Source: Vreelandella nanhaiensis (GTDB lineage: Bacteria > Pseudomonadota > Gammaproteobacteria > Pseudomonadales > Halomonadaceae). Taken from it: a stretch of DNA of 64,000 nucleotides. Position numbers and translations under genes: made by a program. This document shows positions 17,159-26,450 of the stretch, piece after piece (the first letter of the stretch is position 1; each line of letters opens with the position of its first letter). The notes under the pieces were generated by a model. That model saw only the letters and a list, made by a program, of their open reading frames with translations. It searched no databases and was not told the origin of the DNA. The stretch spans positions 62,143 through 126,142 of the forward strand of contig NZ_RZHF01000025.1 in NCBI RefSeq assembly GCF_003990185.1, written 5' to 3'.

Positions 17159-17995
17159 TTACTGCGTCCAGCGGCGGACGTGGCTTGAGCTGTATTCACA
17201 CAGCAGCACAATAGCAATGATAATCAGCAAAATAGCCGCCGAAGTATCGTACTCATAGCGGCTAAGAGAAGTGTTCAGCGTGGCACCTATCCCACCGGCG
17301 CCGACAATACCAATCACTGACGACTCGCGGAAATTGATATCCAGACGGTACATGGAGAGCCCGATCAAGCGCGGCATTACCTGGGGCTGAATGGCATGAT
17401 TCATGGTTTGCCACCAGCTGGCGCCGGTCGCTCTCACTGCTTCTACCTGTCGCCAGTCCAGGTCTTCAACATCTTCCGCCAGAAGCTTGGCCATAAAGCC
17501 GATGGTCGCAAACGCCAACGTAATCATCCCGGCCAGTGGGCCAAAGCCGAACATCACCACAAACAGGATCGCGATAATAATTTCCTGGAAAGTACGCGAT
17601 ACAGCGATGATGCTACGGCACACAAAGTACACCGGCAGAGGCGCAATATTGCGCGCAGCGCCAAGCCCAACAGGAATCGCCAGCATTACGCCTATCACCG
17701 TCGAGGTAAGCGTCATGGTCAAACTTTCAACCAGCCCGTTGATGATATCGTTACCCCGACTCATGAAATCAGGCTGGGCAAAGGCGCCGATAAAGCGCAG
17801 GCCACGGCTGGCCCCTTCAGCCACACGCGCCCAGTTCACTTCAACAGAGGCCAGCGCTAGTACAAGGTAGGTCACCACGCCCAGGGCGATCGCCCAGCGC
17901 AGCCACTGGCTGTGAATCAGCGGCAGACGACGCCACTGCCCCTGGCGGGCCGCCTGTTGGCGAGCTTCGAAATATGCCTGGGCTTGCTCACTCAT
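17159..17995 (-). CDS. phnE: Phosphonate/phosphite ABC transporter permease (PhnE, first copy)
   Basis: A 278-residue permease with an N-terminal cytoplasmic segment of ~30 residues, then about six TM segments. The EAA loop reads [25 protein letters not shown], and the PhnE-type segments include [15 protein letters not shown] and [14 protein letters not shown]. Its start codon overlaps the phnC stop (ATGA), so translation is likely coupled. It pairs with the adjacent second phnE. Confidence 0.92.
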   Translation of the reverse strand: MSEQAQAYFEARQQAARQGQWRRLPLIHSQWLRWAIALGVVTYLVLALASVEVNWARVAEGASRGLRFIGAFAQPDFMSRGNDIINGLVESLTMTLTSTVIGVMLAIPVGLGAARNIAPLPVYFVCRSIIAVSRTFQEIIIAILFVVMFGFGPLAGMITLAFATIGFMAKLLAEDVEDLDWRQVEAVRATGASWWQTMNHAIQPQVMPRLIGLSMYRLDINFRESSVIGIVGAGGIGATLNTSLSRYEYDTSAAILLIIIAIVLLCEYSSSHVRRWTQ

Positions 17996-18831
17996 GGCGC
18001 CACCCCAGTTGCCATTGCGCCCGCGATGTCCCGGCGCTCATAGGAAACGGGCTCGCGCTCAGGCTCATCGGCAGGCTCGGGAGAGGTATCCCAATCTTCT
18101 TCGCCATAGATAGTGGTTAGAATATCGCTGGTCAGTTCGTCAGGGCGACCGTCAAATACAATTTGGCCTGCTCGAAGGCCCACAATACGGTCCGCGAACT
18201 GCTGGGCCAGCGCCACGTCATGAATATTGATAATGGTCGCCAGCTCGCGCTCGGCACACAGCTCGCGAATCAGGCGCATAATCTGGCGTGAGGTTTTGGG
18301 GTCAAGGCTTGCAGTCGGCTCATCCACCAGTAAAAGTTTGGGACTCTGTAAAAGCGCCCGAGCAATCCCCACCCGCTGGCGCTGGCCACCGGACAGTGCA
18401 TCGGCGCGCTTATCAATTGCGTGGGGCAGGCCTACTCGCTCAAGCAGACGAAACGCTTCAGCAACGGCATCCTCTGGGTAGCGACGTAAAAAGCTGCGCC
18501 AGAAACCCACATAGCCAAGGCGCCCAGAAAGCACGTTTTCCATTACCGTCAGCCGGTCAACCAGTGCATATTCCTGGAAAATCATGCCCATTGAGCGACG
18601 CGCCTTACGCAGCCCGCTGCCTGAAAGACGGGTCAGCTCCGTATCATCCAGGCGAATGCTGCCTGACGTAGGCTCTACCAGGCGGTTCACACAGCGAATC
18701 AAGGTACTTTTACCCGCGCCGGAGGGGCCGATGAGGGCCATCACCTGCCCCTTGGGCAAGGTAAGTTCGATATCTGTCAGCGCCCGGTCACCGGTCGGGT
18801 AACGCTTGGTCACACCACTTAGTGTCAACAT
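17992..18831 (-). CDS. phnC: Phosphonate/phosphite ABC transporter ATP-binding protein PhnC
   Basis: A 279-residue ABC ATPase. Walker [10 protein letters not shown] (about residues 33-41), signature [15 protein letters not shown], Walker [14 protein letters not shown] and switch His in INIHDVALA are all present. The sequence [17 protein letters not shown] between Walker A and signature is typical of PhnC. It energises uptake through the two PhnE permeases. It has a ~30-residue acidic, proline-rich C-terminal tail beyond the usual end. Confidence 0.93.
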   Translation of the reverse strand: MLTLSGVTKRYPTGDRALTDIELTLPKGQVMALIGPSGAGKSTLIRCVNRLVEPTSGSIRLDDTELTRLSGSGLRKARRSMGMIFQEYALVDRLTVMENVLSGRLGYVGFWRSFLRRYPEDAVAEAFRLLERVGLPHAIDKRADALSGGQRQRVGIARALLQSPKLLLVDEPTASLDPKTSRQIMRLIRELCAERELATIINIHDVALAQQFADRIVGLRAGQIVFDGRPDELTSDILTTIYGEEDWDTSPEPADEPEREPVSYERRDIAGAMATGVAP

Positions 18832-18908
18832 ATTCCCACCTCATCTGTATAGCGAAGCGGCCAGAAAGGTAAGCCCTCCTGGCCGCACACAGCCGTCTTT
18901 CTGACGTA

Positions 18909-19874
18909 TCAGTTGCAGTCGTACGTCACACCGTTGGCATCAGCGATGGTGCGGATAACAGACCAGTGCTCTTCATAAGTAATGGGGATGAACTGGGCTT
19001 CACCAGAGTTGGCGAATTCAGCTTCGAGCGGTGTGCCTTCCCAGTCGTAGCTGAAAAACGCATCCTGAATCTGTTCGGCAAGTTCAGGCTTCAGGTTGTG
19101 TGCTACACCGTACGCCGTGGTGGGGAAAGTGTCTGAGGTGTAGATAATCTCGTAATCACCTTCGTTGACCACGCCCCGGGCGATCATGCGCGTACCCACA
19201 GAGTTAGCGATGGCCGCAGCATCGTAGTCTTTATTCACGACGCCGAGAATGGAGTTGTCGTGAGATCCTGAGAAAGCAGCTTCAAAGTCTTCACCCGCTT
19301 CCATACCGTACTCTGAGCGCAGCAGTGCAGATGGCGCGCGGAAGCCTGAGTTAGAGGTCTCAGAAGTGAATGCCATCTGGCGGCCTTTCAAGTCTTCAAC
19401 TGACTCAATGCCGCTGCCTGGATAGGTGATAATTTCCATTTCATAGCCGTAGCTGCCATCTTCAGCAGCCATGATGGCAAACGGACGGAAGCCACCGCAG
19501 TTCACCGCGACCGGTACGCCACCGGTGTTAAAGCCCGCCACATGCAGGCGACCAGCGCGCAGTGCTTCTTGCTGTGCGGCGTTGGACTGCACGGGGAAGA
19601 ACTGAACACGCTTGCCGGTGGCTTCGCTTAGGTGATCCAGAAAGTCAGACCAGACATCGGCATAAACGGCCGGATCTTCAACCGGCGTATAGGCAAATAC
19701 CAACGTATCGGGATCAACCCATTGGGATTCATCCGTCGGTGCATCCGCCACCATATCGCCGTCGTTATCCACATAGCGCGAGGAAAGATCGGCCGAGGCG
19801 TTAACCGCCACTAAAGCAAACGCGCTGGCAACGGCAGCGCTGATCAAGGTACGGGGCAGAGACAGAGTGAGCAT
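18909..19874 (-). CDS. phnD: Phosphate/phosphite/phosphonate-binding protein PhnD
   Basis: A 321-residue periplasmic binding protein. The signal peptide ends near AVNASA (residue ~28). The mature protein has the PhnD family layout: TLVFAYTPVEDPAVYADVW, HVAGFNTGGVPVAVNCGGF, DLKGRQMAFTSETSNSGFRAPSALL and YTSDTFPTTAYGVAHNLKP. The S/T-rich SETSNSG segment is the phosphonate-group binding loop in the family. It is the first gene of phnDCEE; a weak Pho-box-like sequence lies 50-67 bases upstream, so induction by phosphate starvation is likely. Ligand (phosphonate, phosphite or phosphate) is not resolvable by eye. Confidence 0.92.
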   Translation of the reverse strand: MLTLSLPRTLISAAVASAFALVAVNASADLSSRYVDNDGDMVADAPTDESQWVDPDTLVFAYTPVEDPAVYADVWSDFLDHLSEATGKRVQFFPVQSNAAQQEALRAGRLHVAGFNTGGVPVAVNCGGFRPFAIMAAEDGSYGYEMEIITYPGSGIESVEDLKGRQMAFTSETSNSGFRAPSALLRSEYGMEAGEDFEAAFSGSHDNSILGVVNKDYDAAAIANSVGTRMIARGVVNEGDYEIIYTSDTFPTTAYGVAHNLKPELAEQIQDAFFSYDWEGTPLEAEFANSGEAQFIPITYEEHWSVIRTIADANGVTYDCN

Positions 19875-19923
19875 GAATCACCTAAGGTGTTGTTCAAAGA
19901 TAGCGCTATCCTGCCCACGACAG

Positions 19924-19941
19924 ATGACAACGCCAAGACAC
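19924..19941 (-). promoter_or_regulatory. Weak Pho-box-like sequence upstream of phnD
   Basis: On the minus strand GTGTCTTGGCGTTGTCAT has two TGTC half-sites 11 bases apart, agreeing with the PhoB consensus at about 11 of 18 positions. A further TGTC follows directly. Weak, but correctly placed for phnDCEE. Confidence 0.4.
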
Positions 19942-19966
19942 TTTGGTGACTACTTGATGACGCCAC

Positions 19967-21718
19967 TCAAGCCGTCGAGACGCAGCAGCCGCGACGTTCG
20001 ACAAACATGCTGTTGCCAGGAATTTTCTTGGCTTGATGCTTTAACTCAGAAAGCTGTGCAGCGATATCCAGCGCCCTGCAGGTCCCGATATCACCAACGG
20101 GCTTAACCGCAATAGAGACACTGACAAAAGGAAAGAAGTTTGTCTCGCCCTGGCGGTTTTCAATCATGATCCCTCCCTGGGCGCGGTCACTTTCTTCGTA
20201 AAAACCGGGGGCTATTATCTCAAACGAGCGCAGTATCTGCTGGCAAACGTTTTCCCAATGGCTCAACGGCAGCAGCATCATGAAATCATCGCCGCCGATA
20301 TGCCCGATAAAGCCTCCCGCGCTGTCTACCTGGGCTTGGAGCAAGCGCGAAAGTGAAATGATGACATGATCGCCCCGCGCATAACCGTAGGCATCGTTAA
20401 ATGCCTTGAAGTTATCCAGATCAACATAGGCTGCGGCAAAGCCCCGCTGCTCTGACAGGTATTGAGTCAGCATTTCATTGATCAATATATTGCCCGGCAA
20501 CCCGGTAAGCGGATTGGCATGACGTGCCTGACGCACCTGAATCGCGGTGATCTCTCGTAGCAAGTCCACAATACTGCCCATCCCCAGATAATCACCGCTG
20601 CCATCCACGATCACGAAGTCCTCCTGCTCGATATCGCGACTGTCCGTAAGCTGCTGGCTGAGGACTTCAAGCGGCGTATCTACCTCGGCAATAAGCGGCT
20701 TATGGTCAGCAACGTCCATTACCCGCCGCTTGGCATAAAGTGAGTGACTGTAGGGGTTGGTGAACAGGGTCAAAAATGCGTTGCGGCGCACCACCGCTAT
20801 CGGCTTGCCGTTTTCCACCACAGCCACGCAGCGAAGTTGCGGACAGTGGCGAAAACGCTCGGCCAGCATGAGGACCGAATAGTCAGGCGCAACCGCCTCA
20901 AGCGTTCGAAAGATGGACCGCGACGTGCGCCCAGCGGGGCTGGCAAACTGGGTTGTGGCGGGCAAAAGGGTATGCAGTTTAATTGGCGGCTCAGAGCTTG
21001 GCCGGGCAAAATAAAATCCCTGCAAAAGCGCTAGTCCCCGGTCCAGCTCCCATAGGCAGAGGTGCTCGGCGGCGGTTTCCACTCCTTCGGCAATCAGTTG
21101 GCAGTCCAAGCTGCGCGCCACGTCCAGAATCGAGCGCAGAAATTCGCGCTTGGCAGGCTCCTGGTCGATACCCGAAATAAAATGGCGGTCAAGCTTTACG
21201 AAATCAGGGCGCAGCTCTGACCAGTGGCGCAGGCTTGAATGCCCAGCGCCCAGATCATCCAGCGCCACCTGAAAGCCCATATCGCGGTAATGGTCGACCG
21301 CCTGACGCATCAAGTCATAGTCATGGATCGGCACATGCTCAGTCAGCTCGATCACCACCCGCTCGGGAGGCAGCCCGCTTTCACGGATAAAGCCAAGCGT
21401 TATCCCCTCCTCGAAATCGCGCTCGACAATGGTCAGCGGCATCACATTGAGAAATAAAAGCCCCGGCAGCTCAAGCTCAGCAAACCGGTGAATAGCCAGC
21501 CGCCGGCACAGCAGGTCAAGCTCCACCAGCAACCCCGCCTGCAGGGCCACATCGAAAAGGCGTAATGGCGAGTGAAGCGGCGATGTTTTGGGGCCGCGTA
21601 TCAGCGCTTCATAGCCATGAATAGCCTGCTGGCTGGCATCCACAATGGGCTGAAACAATACTTGCAGGTCTTCTGCAGCAATAATGCGATTAAGCCAGAG
21701 CGCTTCTTGGGTGGTCAT
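19967..21718 (-). CDS. EAL-CBS-GGDEF signalling protein
   Basis: A 583-residue soluble protein with the reversed order EAL (about residues 10-250), a CBS-pair region (about 265-390, including VAVVENGKPIAVVRRNAF and FVIVDGSGDYLGMG) and GGDEF (about 400-583). The EAL domain keeps EALIR, VIELTE and DDLGAGHSSL, a variant of the usual DDFGTG loop. The GGDEF signature is GGDDF, which fits the GG(D/E)(E/D)F pattern less well, and no RxxD site is present. CBS pairs often bind adenosine nucleotides, so this enzyme may read energy status. It ends 92 bases before phnD, on the same strand. Confidence 0.9.
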   Translation of the reverse strand: MTTQEALWLNRIIAAEDLQVLFQPIVDASQQAIHGYEALIRGPKTSPLHSPLRLFDVALQAGLLVELDLLCRRLAIHRFAELELPGLLFLNVMPLTIVERDFEEGITLGFIRESGLPPERVVIELTEHVPIHDYDLMRQAVDHYRDMGFQVALDDLGAGHSSLRHWSELRPDFVKLDRHFISGIDQEPAKREFLRSILDVARSLDCQLIAEGVETAAEHLCLWELDRGLALLQGFYFARPSSEPPIKLHTLLPATTQFASPAGRTSRSIFRTLEAVAPDYSVLMLAERFRHCPQLRCVAVVENGKPIAVVRRNAFLTLFTNPYSHSLYAKRRVMDVADHKPLIAEVDTPLEVLSQQLTDSRDIEQEDFVIVDGSGDYLGMGSIVDLLREITAIQVRQARHANPLTGLPGNILINEMLTQYLSEQRGFAAAYVDLDNFKAFNDAYGYARGDHVIISLSRLLQAQVDSAGGFIGHIGGDDFMMLLPLSHWENVCQQILRSFEIIAPGFYEESDRAQGGIMIENRQGETNFFPFVSVSIAVKPVGDIGTCRALDIAAQLSELKHQAKKIPGNSMFVERRGCCVSTA

Positions 21719-21937
21719 ATGCCTGCTGCCTTATCAAACGTCGGCGATGCTGACGCTGCGCAAACGTCATGATGCTTAGAGGGGGAAATGGCTTGTAAGA
21801 GGACGCACGAGACCGCTTAAACACCACATTAGTTAAAAATTATTATCTTAACGGCTGTTTATAAAGGCTTTTAGAACGTACTGTCCTGGCAGTCAGAGTG
21901 CGACTTTTTTATGACGCTTTAATGACGGACGTAAGGC

Positions 21938-23863
21938 TTAATCATGAGATTTTTCATGCAAATCAGCGGGCGGTGGGAAGACGATGTCATCACCGCTGAC
22001 ATCCAGCTGGCGAATATCCACCGGGCGCCCCTGCTCATCCAATGTCACAAGGCCGATACCGCTGGCATTCCAAAGCCTCTCACCGGCACTGGCCCGGCTA
22101 GGGTCGCGAGGATAGATACCCAGTTTGCGGCGCTTGGTAAACCAATTAAGCGGTGACCAAGGCGCGTAGAGCCAACGGTTAAGTCGGTCAAAGGTATTGA
22201 GAAGCTGCACAGGAAATGTATTCTTGATCCCGCTGGAGGTGATCTGCCACAAGTGTGGAGCGCGTTCCTGACGGCGCACGATAATGTCGTAGGCAAACGA
22301 GTAGTGTACATCGCCGGATAAGATCACGTAGTTGCCGGGCGTCTTGGAGTGCCGCCAGATTTGCAGCAGCGTATTGGCCGCCCCACGGTGCGCCATCCAG
22401 TTTTCAGCGTCTACTACCAGCGGCTTGCCCATCAAGGTAAACAGCTTTTGCACGCCTTCGATCAGCTTTACTCCGAACATCGGGGCTGGCGAGATAATCA
22501 CCGCGCTCTTGCAGCCCAGCAGCGCCTGCTGCATTTCCATTAGCGCTTCCCAATCCATCAGCCCAGAGGGGCGTTTCGGGCTACGTTCGCTGCGCCAGCG
22601 TCGGGTGCGGGTATCCAGCACAATCAAGGTCGGCGTGCCGGGTACGTGAAACTCCCAGCCCTGAAAGCGCAGCAGCCGTTCGATCAGCGCATCCTGCTGA
22701 TCAGCTGGAAGCATAGTGGTTGTCTGACCGAGCAACTCAGCCGCCTGCTCTATCAACGGGTCGAGCTTATCCGGCGCATTTCCCCATCCCTGGCAAAGCA
22801 GGTAGGCGATTACTGCATTGCCAATGATGCGCTTTGAAAATGGGTGGCCGTAAGCGCAGCGTTCCCAGTCAGCGGTCAGATTCCAGTCATCGGTCACATC
22901 GTGGTCGTCAAAAATCATCAGGCTGGGCAGGCTGGCCATTAATCTTGCGCACTGGGGCAGACCCGCCACAAAGTCATCTATCGCGCTCTGCTCCTGTCGA
23001 TAGATATCCGCATTTTCGCGGCTAAGTGCTGGCATCACCGGGGCGATGATCTGCCAGGGAACCGGTGACCATACCAGGCAGTACATAGCGAGCATTTCCG
23101 CCAGGGTCATCAGATGGTTAGAGGCATTCGCCGAGGTAAACACAGGCTTTTTAACGCCGCCGAAAAAGCGTTCGCGCAGCGCTACGTTACTGGTGACATC
23201 AGGCAGCAGCGACTCACGCTGGTAGTAGCTCTGCGGCGAGATATACAGCGTCTGGCTGTCATCCACCGTAGCGCCCTCAAGCCGTTCATCGAAAAGCCCA
23301 AGGCGCTCAATCAGGGCATGCACGGCGCGCAGCATGGGGCCAGCCACGTCATCGACATAGACCTGATCACCGGTCATCAACAGCCAAGCAGGCCATTCCT
23401 CGGGCGTTGCCTGCTGCTCGGCCAGCCAGCTGTCCGCGCGCACCAGGCCATCCGCGCTTGTATGATGGGGTTTGCGGCACGAGCCGTGCATCAGCCGGTG
23501 GTGGCGTGAAGCCACCACGAAGGCAGGAAATCGGGCTTCTTCGTAACATAGCCAAGGTGCCCATTCCGGTAGCGGCTGCCACTCGCCCTGGGTAGTTTGC
23601 ACGCGCAGGTCATATTCAATGCGTTCATCAACGGGCAGTGCCTGGGGCAAACGCAGGTCGATCAAATGAATAAACCCGCGCCGTCCAATGGGCAGGCATT
23701 GGTGATGGCCGCTCAGGCTAAAGCGCTGCTCATTGCTGGCACCGGGGTTGAGCACCAACGACATAATCAGCGGGCGCGTCGCTACCAGCCACATCACCAG
23801 CCGGGTGGGACTGATACGCCGCAACAGAGGCCCGACCAGCACATCGGGCAGCGTATCACTCAT
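21938..23863 (-). CDS. PhoD-like metallophosphatase
   Basis: A 641-residue protein without an obvious signal peptide. The PhoD-type metallophosphatase core shows HGSCRKPHHTSADGL, LMTGDQVYVDDVAGP, MIFDDHDVTDDWNLT and VILSGDVHYSFAYDI: the metal-binding Asp/His/Asn set in the expected order. True PhoD enzymes are Tat-exported, but no twin-arginine motif is seen here, so this looks like a cytoplasmic PhoD-like member. It begins 31 bases after the histidine kinase stop on the same strand, suggesting it belongs to the PepSY-regulator-kinase operon. Confidence 0.85.
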   Translation of the reverse strand: MSDTLPDVLVGPLLRRISPTRLVMWLVATRPLIMSLVLNPGASNEQRFSLSGHHQCLPIGRRGFIHLIDLRLPQALPVDERIEYDLRVQTTQGEWQPLPEWAPWLCYEEARFPAFVVASRHHRLMHGSCRKPHHTSADGLVRADSWLAEQQATPEEWPAWLLMTGDQVYVDDVAGPMLRAVHALIERLGLFDERLEGATVDDSQTLYISPQSYYQRESLLPDVTSNVALRERFFGGVKKPVFTSANASNHLMTLAEMLAMYCLVWSPVPWQIIAPVMPALSRENADIYRQEQSAIDDFVAGLPQCARLMASLPSLMIFDDHDVTDDWNLTADWERCAYGHPFSKRIIGNAVIAYLLCQGWGNAPDKLDPLIEQAAELLGQTTTMLPADQQDALIERLLRFQGWEFHVPGTPTLIVLDTRTRRWRSERSPKRPSGLMDWEALMEMQQALLGCKSAVIISPAPMFGVKLIEGVQKLFTLMGKPLVVDAENWMAHRGAANTLLQIWRHSKTPGNYVILSGDVHYSFAYDIIVRRQERAPHLWQITSSGIKNTFPVQLLNTFDRLNRWLYAPWSPLNWFTKRRKLGIYPRDPSRASAGERLWNASGIGLVTLDEQGRPVDIRQLDVSGDDIVFPPPADLHEKSHD

Positions 23864-23894
23864 GGGTCAGCTCTCCTTTGGCCACCTGTTTTCA

Positions 23895-25250
23895 TCAACG
23901 TGCCACTACCGGTAGTTCTATCACTACCTTTAGGCCCCCGGTCGCCGCGCGTTGCAGGCATATCTGACCATGATACAGCGTGACCAGCTCCGACACGATG
24001 GCAAGCCCCAGACCACTTTGAGAGCGCTGCTCATCCAGTCGACGGCCACGCTGAATAGCTTCCTGGCACTCTTTTTCGGTCATCCCCGGGCCATCGTCGC
24101 TCACGGTCAAGCGAAGCGTCTGATCGATCGTCTGTACCTGCAGATAGACTTCGTGCTGCGCCCAGCGAAGCGCGTTATCCAGCAGGTTTCCAACAAGCTC
24201 CTGGATATCCTGAGTATCGATATGCGCTCGTGCGGCATTTTCAAAAGCGTAATGCAGGTTTATATGGCGCCGCTTCGCCAGTCGGGCCAGCCCGTTCAAC
24301 AGCGGAGCCAGGGCGTCGTGTAGCTGAATGGGCGCAAAGCGCACGCCCTCGCCCGCCGCCGAAGCGCGTGCCAAGTGGTGACGAACCGCACTATCTACTC
24401 GGGTAAGTTCAACGTCCCAGGCGGCCCGGCGTGCTTCAGGCAGTTGACGAACCAGTAAGCGCATCACGCTCAGCGGTGTTTTCAGCGCGTGCGCCAGATT
24501 ACCTGCCGTATGCCGCCCGCGCTCAATCAACCGCTGGTCGCGGGCCAGCACGGCGTTCATCGACGCGGCGAGGGTGGCCAACTCCTCAGGCAGATCGGTA
24601 GCCAGCTGCTCTGCCCGCCCCTGCTCAACGTCGCGTAAATTGGCCTGCATACGCCGCAAGGGCGCCAGCCCCCAACGCACCTGCAGGCCCAGAAGCAGAG
24701 CCCCCAGCCCCAACAAACCGAGCCACAGCAGACGCTGGAATTCACCGATATCGCTTTTTAACTCATCGTTACGGGCCGCAACGCTAATATGCAGCGGTTC
24801 TTCCAAAGGGGCCAGATAGATATCCCGCTCAACCACACGCAGCGACTGCCCGCGTGGCCCGGTAACGCCGCGGCCGCTGACCTGTTCACTGTCGGTGACC
24901 GGCAGGCGCTGGTCCCACAGCGAGCGTGACGTGGTGGTGTGTGCCTGCTTATCGGTAACCTGCCAGTACCAGCCTGAAAATACTTGATCAAAGCGCGGGT
25001 CACCCAGTGCCCCTTCATAACGCAACTGCTCACTTAGCGGGTCAAAGGTTACTCCAGCAATGATCACATTAAGCGTGGCCTCAAGCCGGTCATCAAAGGC
25101 CTCGGTGGCGGCCATGCGAAAATGGTGCGCAAGCAAAAAGCCAGCGACCGGCAGCGCAATTCCGATCATCAGCAAAACGGCGAGCAGCAGACGTAGGCTT
25201 ATCGAGCGGCCCGACCAGCGCCGCTTCCAGTTGGACGCCCACCTACTCAT
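23895..25250 (-). CDS. Sensor histidine kinase (PhoQ/QseC-like)
   Basis: A 451-residue membrane kinase. TM1 (about residues 15-35), a periplasmic sensor of ~150 residues, TM2, HAMP-like linker, then an H-box HNLAHALKTPL (written here GNLAHALKTPLSVM), N-box GNLLDNALRW, G1 SDDGPGM and G2 SGLGLAIV. The start at ATG 25250 overlaps the response regulator stop by 8 bases, indicating translational coupling. The frame extends 34 codons upstream but those overlap the regulator gene. The periplasmic part has no recognised ligand site. Confidence 0.9.
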   Translation of the reverse strand: MSRWASNWKRRWSGRSISLRLLLAVLLMIGIALPVAGFLLAHHFRMAATEAFDDRLEATLNVIIAGVTFDPLSEQLRYEGALGDPRFDQVFSGWYWQVTDKQAHTTTSRSLWDQRLPVTDSEQVSGRGVTGPRGQSLRVVERDIYLAPLEEPLHISVAARNDELKSDIGEFQRLLWLGLLGLGALLLGLQVRWGLAPLRRMQANLRDVEQGRAEQLATDLPEELATLAASMNAVLARDQRLIERGRHTAGNLAHALKTPLSVMRLLVRQLPEARRAAWDVELTRVDSAVRHHLARASAAGEGVRFAPIQLHDALAPLLNGLARLAKRRHINLHYAFENAARAHIDTQDIQELVGNLLDNALRWAQHEVYLQVQTIDQTLRLTVSDDGPGMTEKECQEAIQRGRRLDEQRSQSGLGLAIVSELVTLYHGQICLQRAATGGLKVVIELPVVAR

Positions 25251-25920
25251 CCACGCCAGGCTCTTCTGCCAATAGCCGGTAGCCTTGCCCCCGGAGCGTT
25301 GCAAACCGCCAGGCGCCCAGCTTGCGGCGTAGCCGGCTAATCTGCACATCAATCACGTTGGAGTCCGGCTCGTGGTCGCGATCGTAAACGTGCTCGGAAA
25401 GCTCACTACGGCTCACCACACGGGGCGCGGCGTGCATCAGGTAGCTGAGCAGGCGGGTCTCCTGGGCGGTCAAGCCAACCGGTCGACCCGCCAGCGTCAC
25501 GTGCTGGGTATGCGTATCCAGGTTCAACTCACCCACCTTAAATACGGGATGAGAATGACCGTGGCTGCGACGTACCAAAGCACGCAGACGAAACAGCACC
25601 TCGGCGGATTCAAACGGCTTGGTTACATAGTCATCGGCGCCAGCAGTAAAGCCTGCCGCCTTGTCAGCCCAGCGCTCCCGGGCAGTGAGAATCAGTACCG
25701 GCAGATCGATGCCGTCATCACGCCAAGAGGCGAGCCAGCGGGTACCGTCGCCATCGGGCAGCCCCACATCTAAAATCAGCGTATCATAGGTTTCAGTGCG
25801 TACCAGAAAGTCAGCCTCCTGGCCATTTTCTGCATGCTCCACCAGCCAATCACCGTCGCGCAACGCCTGGCTCAGTTCCCGCGCCAGTGCCTGGTCGTCC
25901 TCTACCAGCAAACACTTCAT
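25243..25920 (-). CDS. OmpR/PhoP-family response regulator
   Basis: A 225-residue regulator. Receiver domain with acidic pair VEDD (residues 6-9), phospho-acceptor Asp in LILDVGLPDGDG (about residue 51), Thr/Ser in LTARER and Lys in VTKPFE. A winged-helix DNA-binding domain follows (LTAQETRLLSYLMH...SNVIDVQISRLRRKLG). ATG 25920 is the natural start for the MKCLLVEDD opening; AAGG lies 8 bases upstream. Likely partner of the overlapping histidine kinase gene and candidate controller of the two adjacent PepSY genes. Confidence 0.92.
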   Translation of the reverse strand: MKCLLVEDDQALARELSQALRDGDWLVEHAENGQEADFLVRTETYDTLILDVGLPDGDGTRWLASWRDDGIDLPVLILTARERWADKAAGFTAGADDYVTKPFESAEVLFRLRALVRRSHGHSHPVFKVGELNLDTHTQHVTLAGRPVGLTAQETRLLSYLMHAAPRVVSRSELSEHVYDRDHEPDSNVIDVQISRLRRKLGAWRFATLRGQGYRLLAEEPGVDE

Positions 25921-25930
25921 GTTTTGTGCC

Positions 25931-26320
25931 TTAGGGGCGGCGCATTTCGTTAATGCGCACACCCTCGATTGTCATTAACTGGCCGCTCTGACCATCGAAT
26001 TCAAATTCGACTACCTGGTTCTGCGGTCCTAGCATCTTGATTTCATACTCGACATAGCCATTCTCGCGCTCTACTTCGACTTCCAGCACCTCGCCAATAT
26101 AGTGCGCTTCCAGCCAATCAAGTATGGTTTCCAGCGGTACCACGTTGCCGCGCCGCACTTCACCGTGCAGCGCTTCCCAGTGCTGGTCGCCCACGGCACT
26201 GCCGGAAAGCACGACACTTGCCGAAAGAGCCAGCGCCAAAAGCCCTGCGCCGAGAGAACGGCGGGGCAGACAATGACCATAGAGGCATAACAAGTTAAGA
26301 GAACGCAACGTGGCTTTCAT
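25931..26320 (-). CDS. PepSY domain protein (operon leader)
   Basis: A 129-residue secreted or anchored protein. A hydrophobic segment (about residues 25-45) leads to a single PepSY-like domain: LETILDWLEAHYIGEVLEVEVERENGYVEYEIKMLGPQNQVVEFEFDGQSGQLM. PepSY domains are small periplasmic modules thought to inhibit proteases or modulate sensor kinases. The gene precedes the response regulator by 10 bases, so it is the first cistron of the PepSY-regulator-kinase-PhoD-like operon, and it is divergent from a second PepSY gene. Confidence 0.85.
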   Translation of the reverse strand: MKATLRSLNLLCLYGHCLPRRSLGAGLLALALSASVVLSGSAVGDQHWEALHGEVRRGNVVPLETILDWLEAHYIGEVLEVEVERENGYVEYEIKMLGPQNQVVEFEFDGQSGQLMTIEGVRINEMRRP

Positions 26321-26343
26321 GGGCCTAGCATGCCAAAAGCAAC

Positions 26344-26361
26344 ATGAACGTTAGATGAACG
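26344..26361. promoter_or_regulatory. Direct-repeat operator candidate between divergent PepSY genes
   Basis: ATGAACG occurs twice with starts exactly 11 bases apart (26344-26350 and 26355-26361); the minus strand reads GTTCAT-N5-GTTCAT. OmpR/PhoP-type regulators bind direct repeats with one-turn spacing, so this is a likely site for the adjacent response regulator. Related GTTCA follows at 26366-26370. Confidence 0.5.
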
Positions 26362-26390
26362 GCCCGTTCAGTTTAAGGAAAGAACCCGGG

Positions 26391-26399
26391 TGCTATAAC
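26391..26399 (+). promoter_or_regulatory. Extended -10 promoter element for the plus-strand PepSY gene
   Basis: TGCTATAAC fits an extended -10 (TGnTATAAT with one mismatch). The -35 position holds only GTTTAA, as expected for an activator-dependent promoter, and the 11-base direct repeat lies just upstream. It is 52 bases before the start codon. Confidence 0.5.
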
Positions 26400-26450
26400 T
26401 ACCGTGTCGCATTCGTTGAATGCTTTGCTAAATCAAAGAAGGATTTTGCC

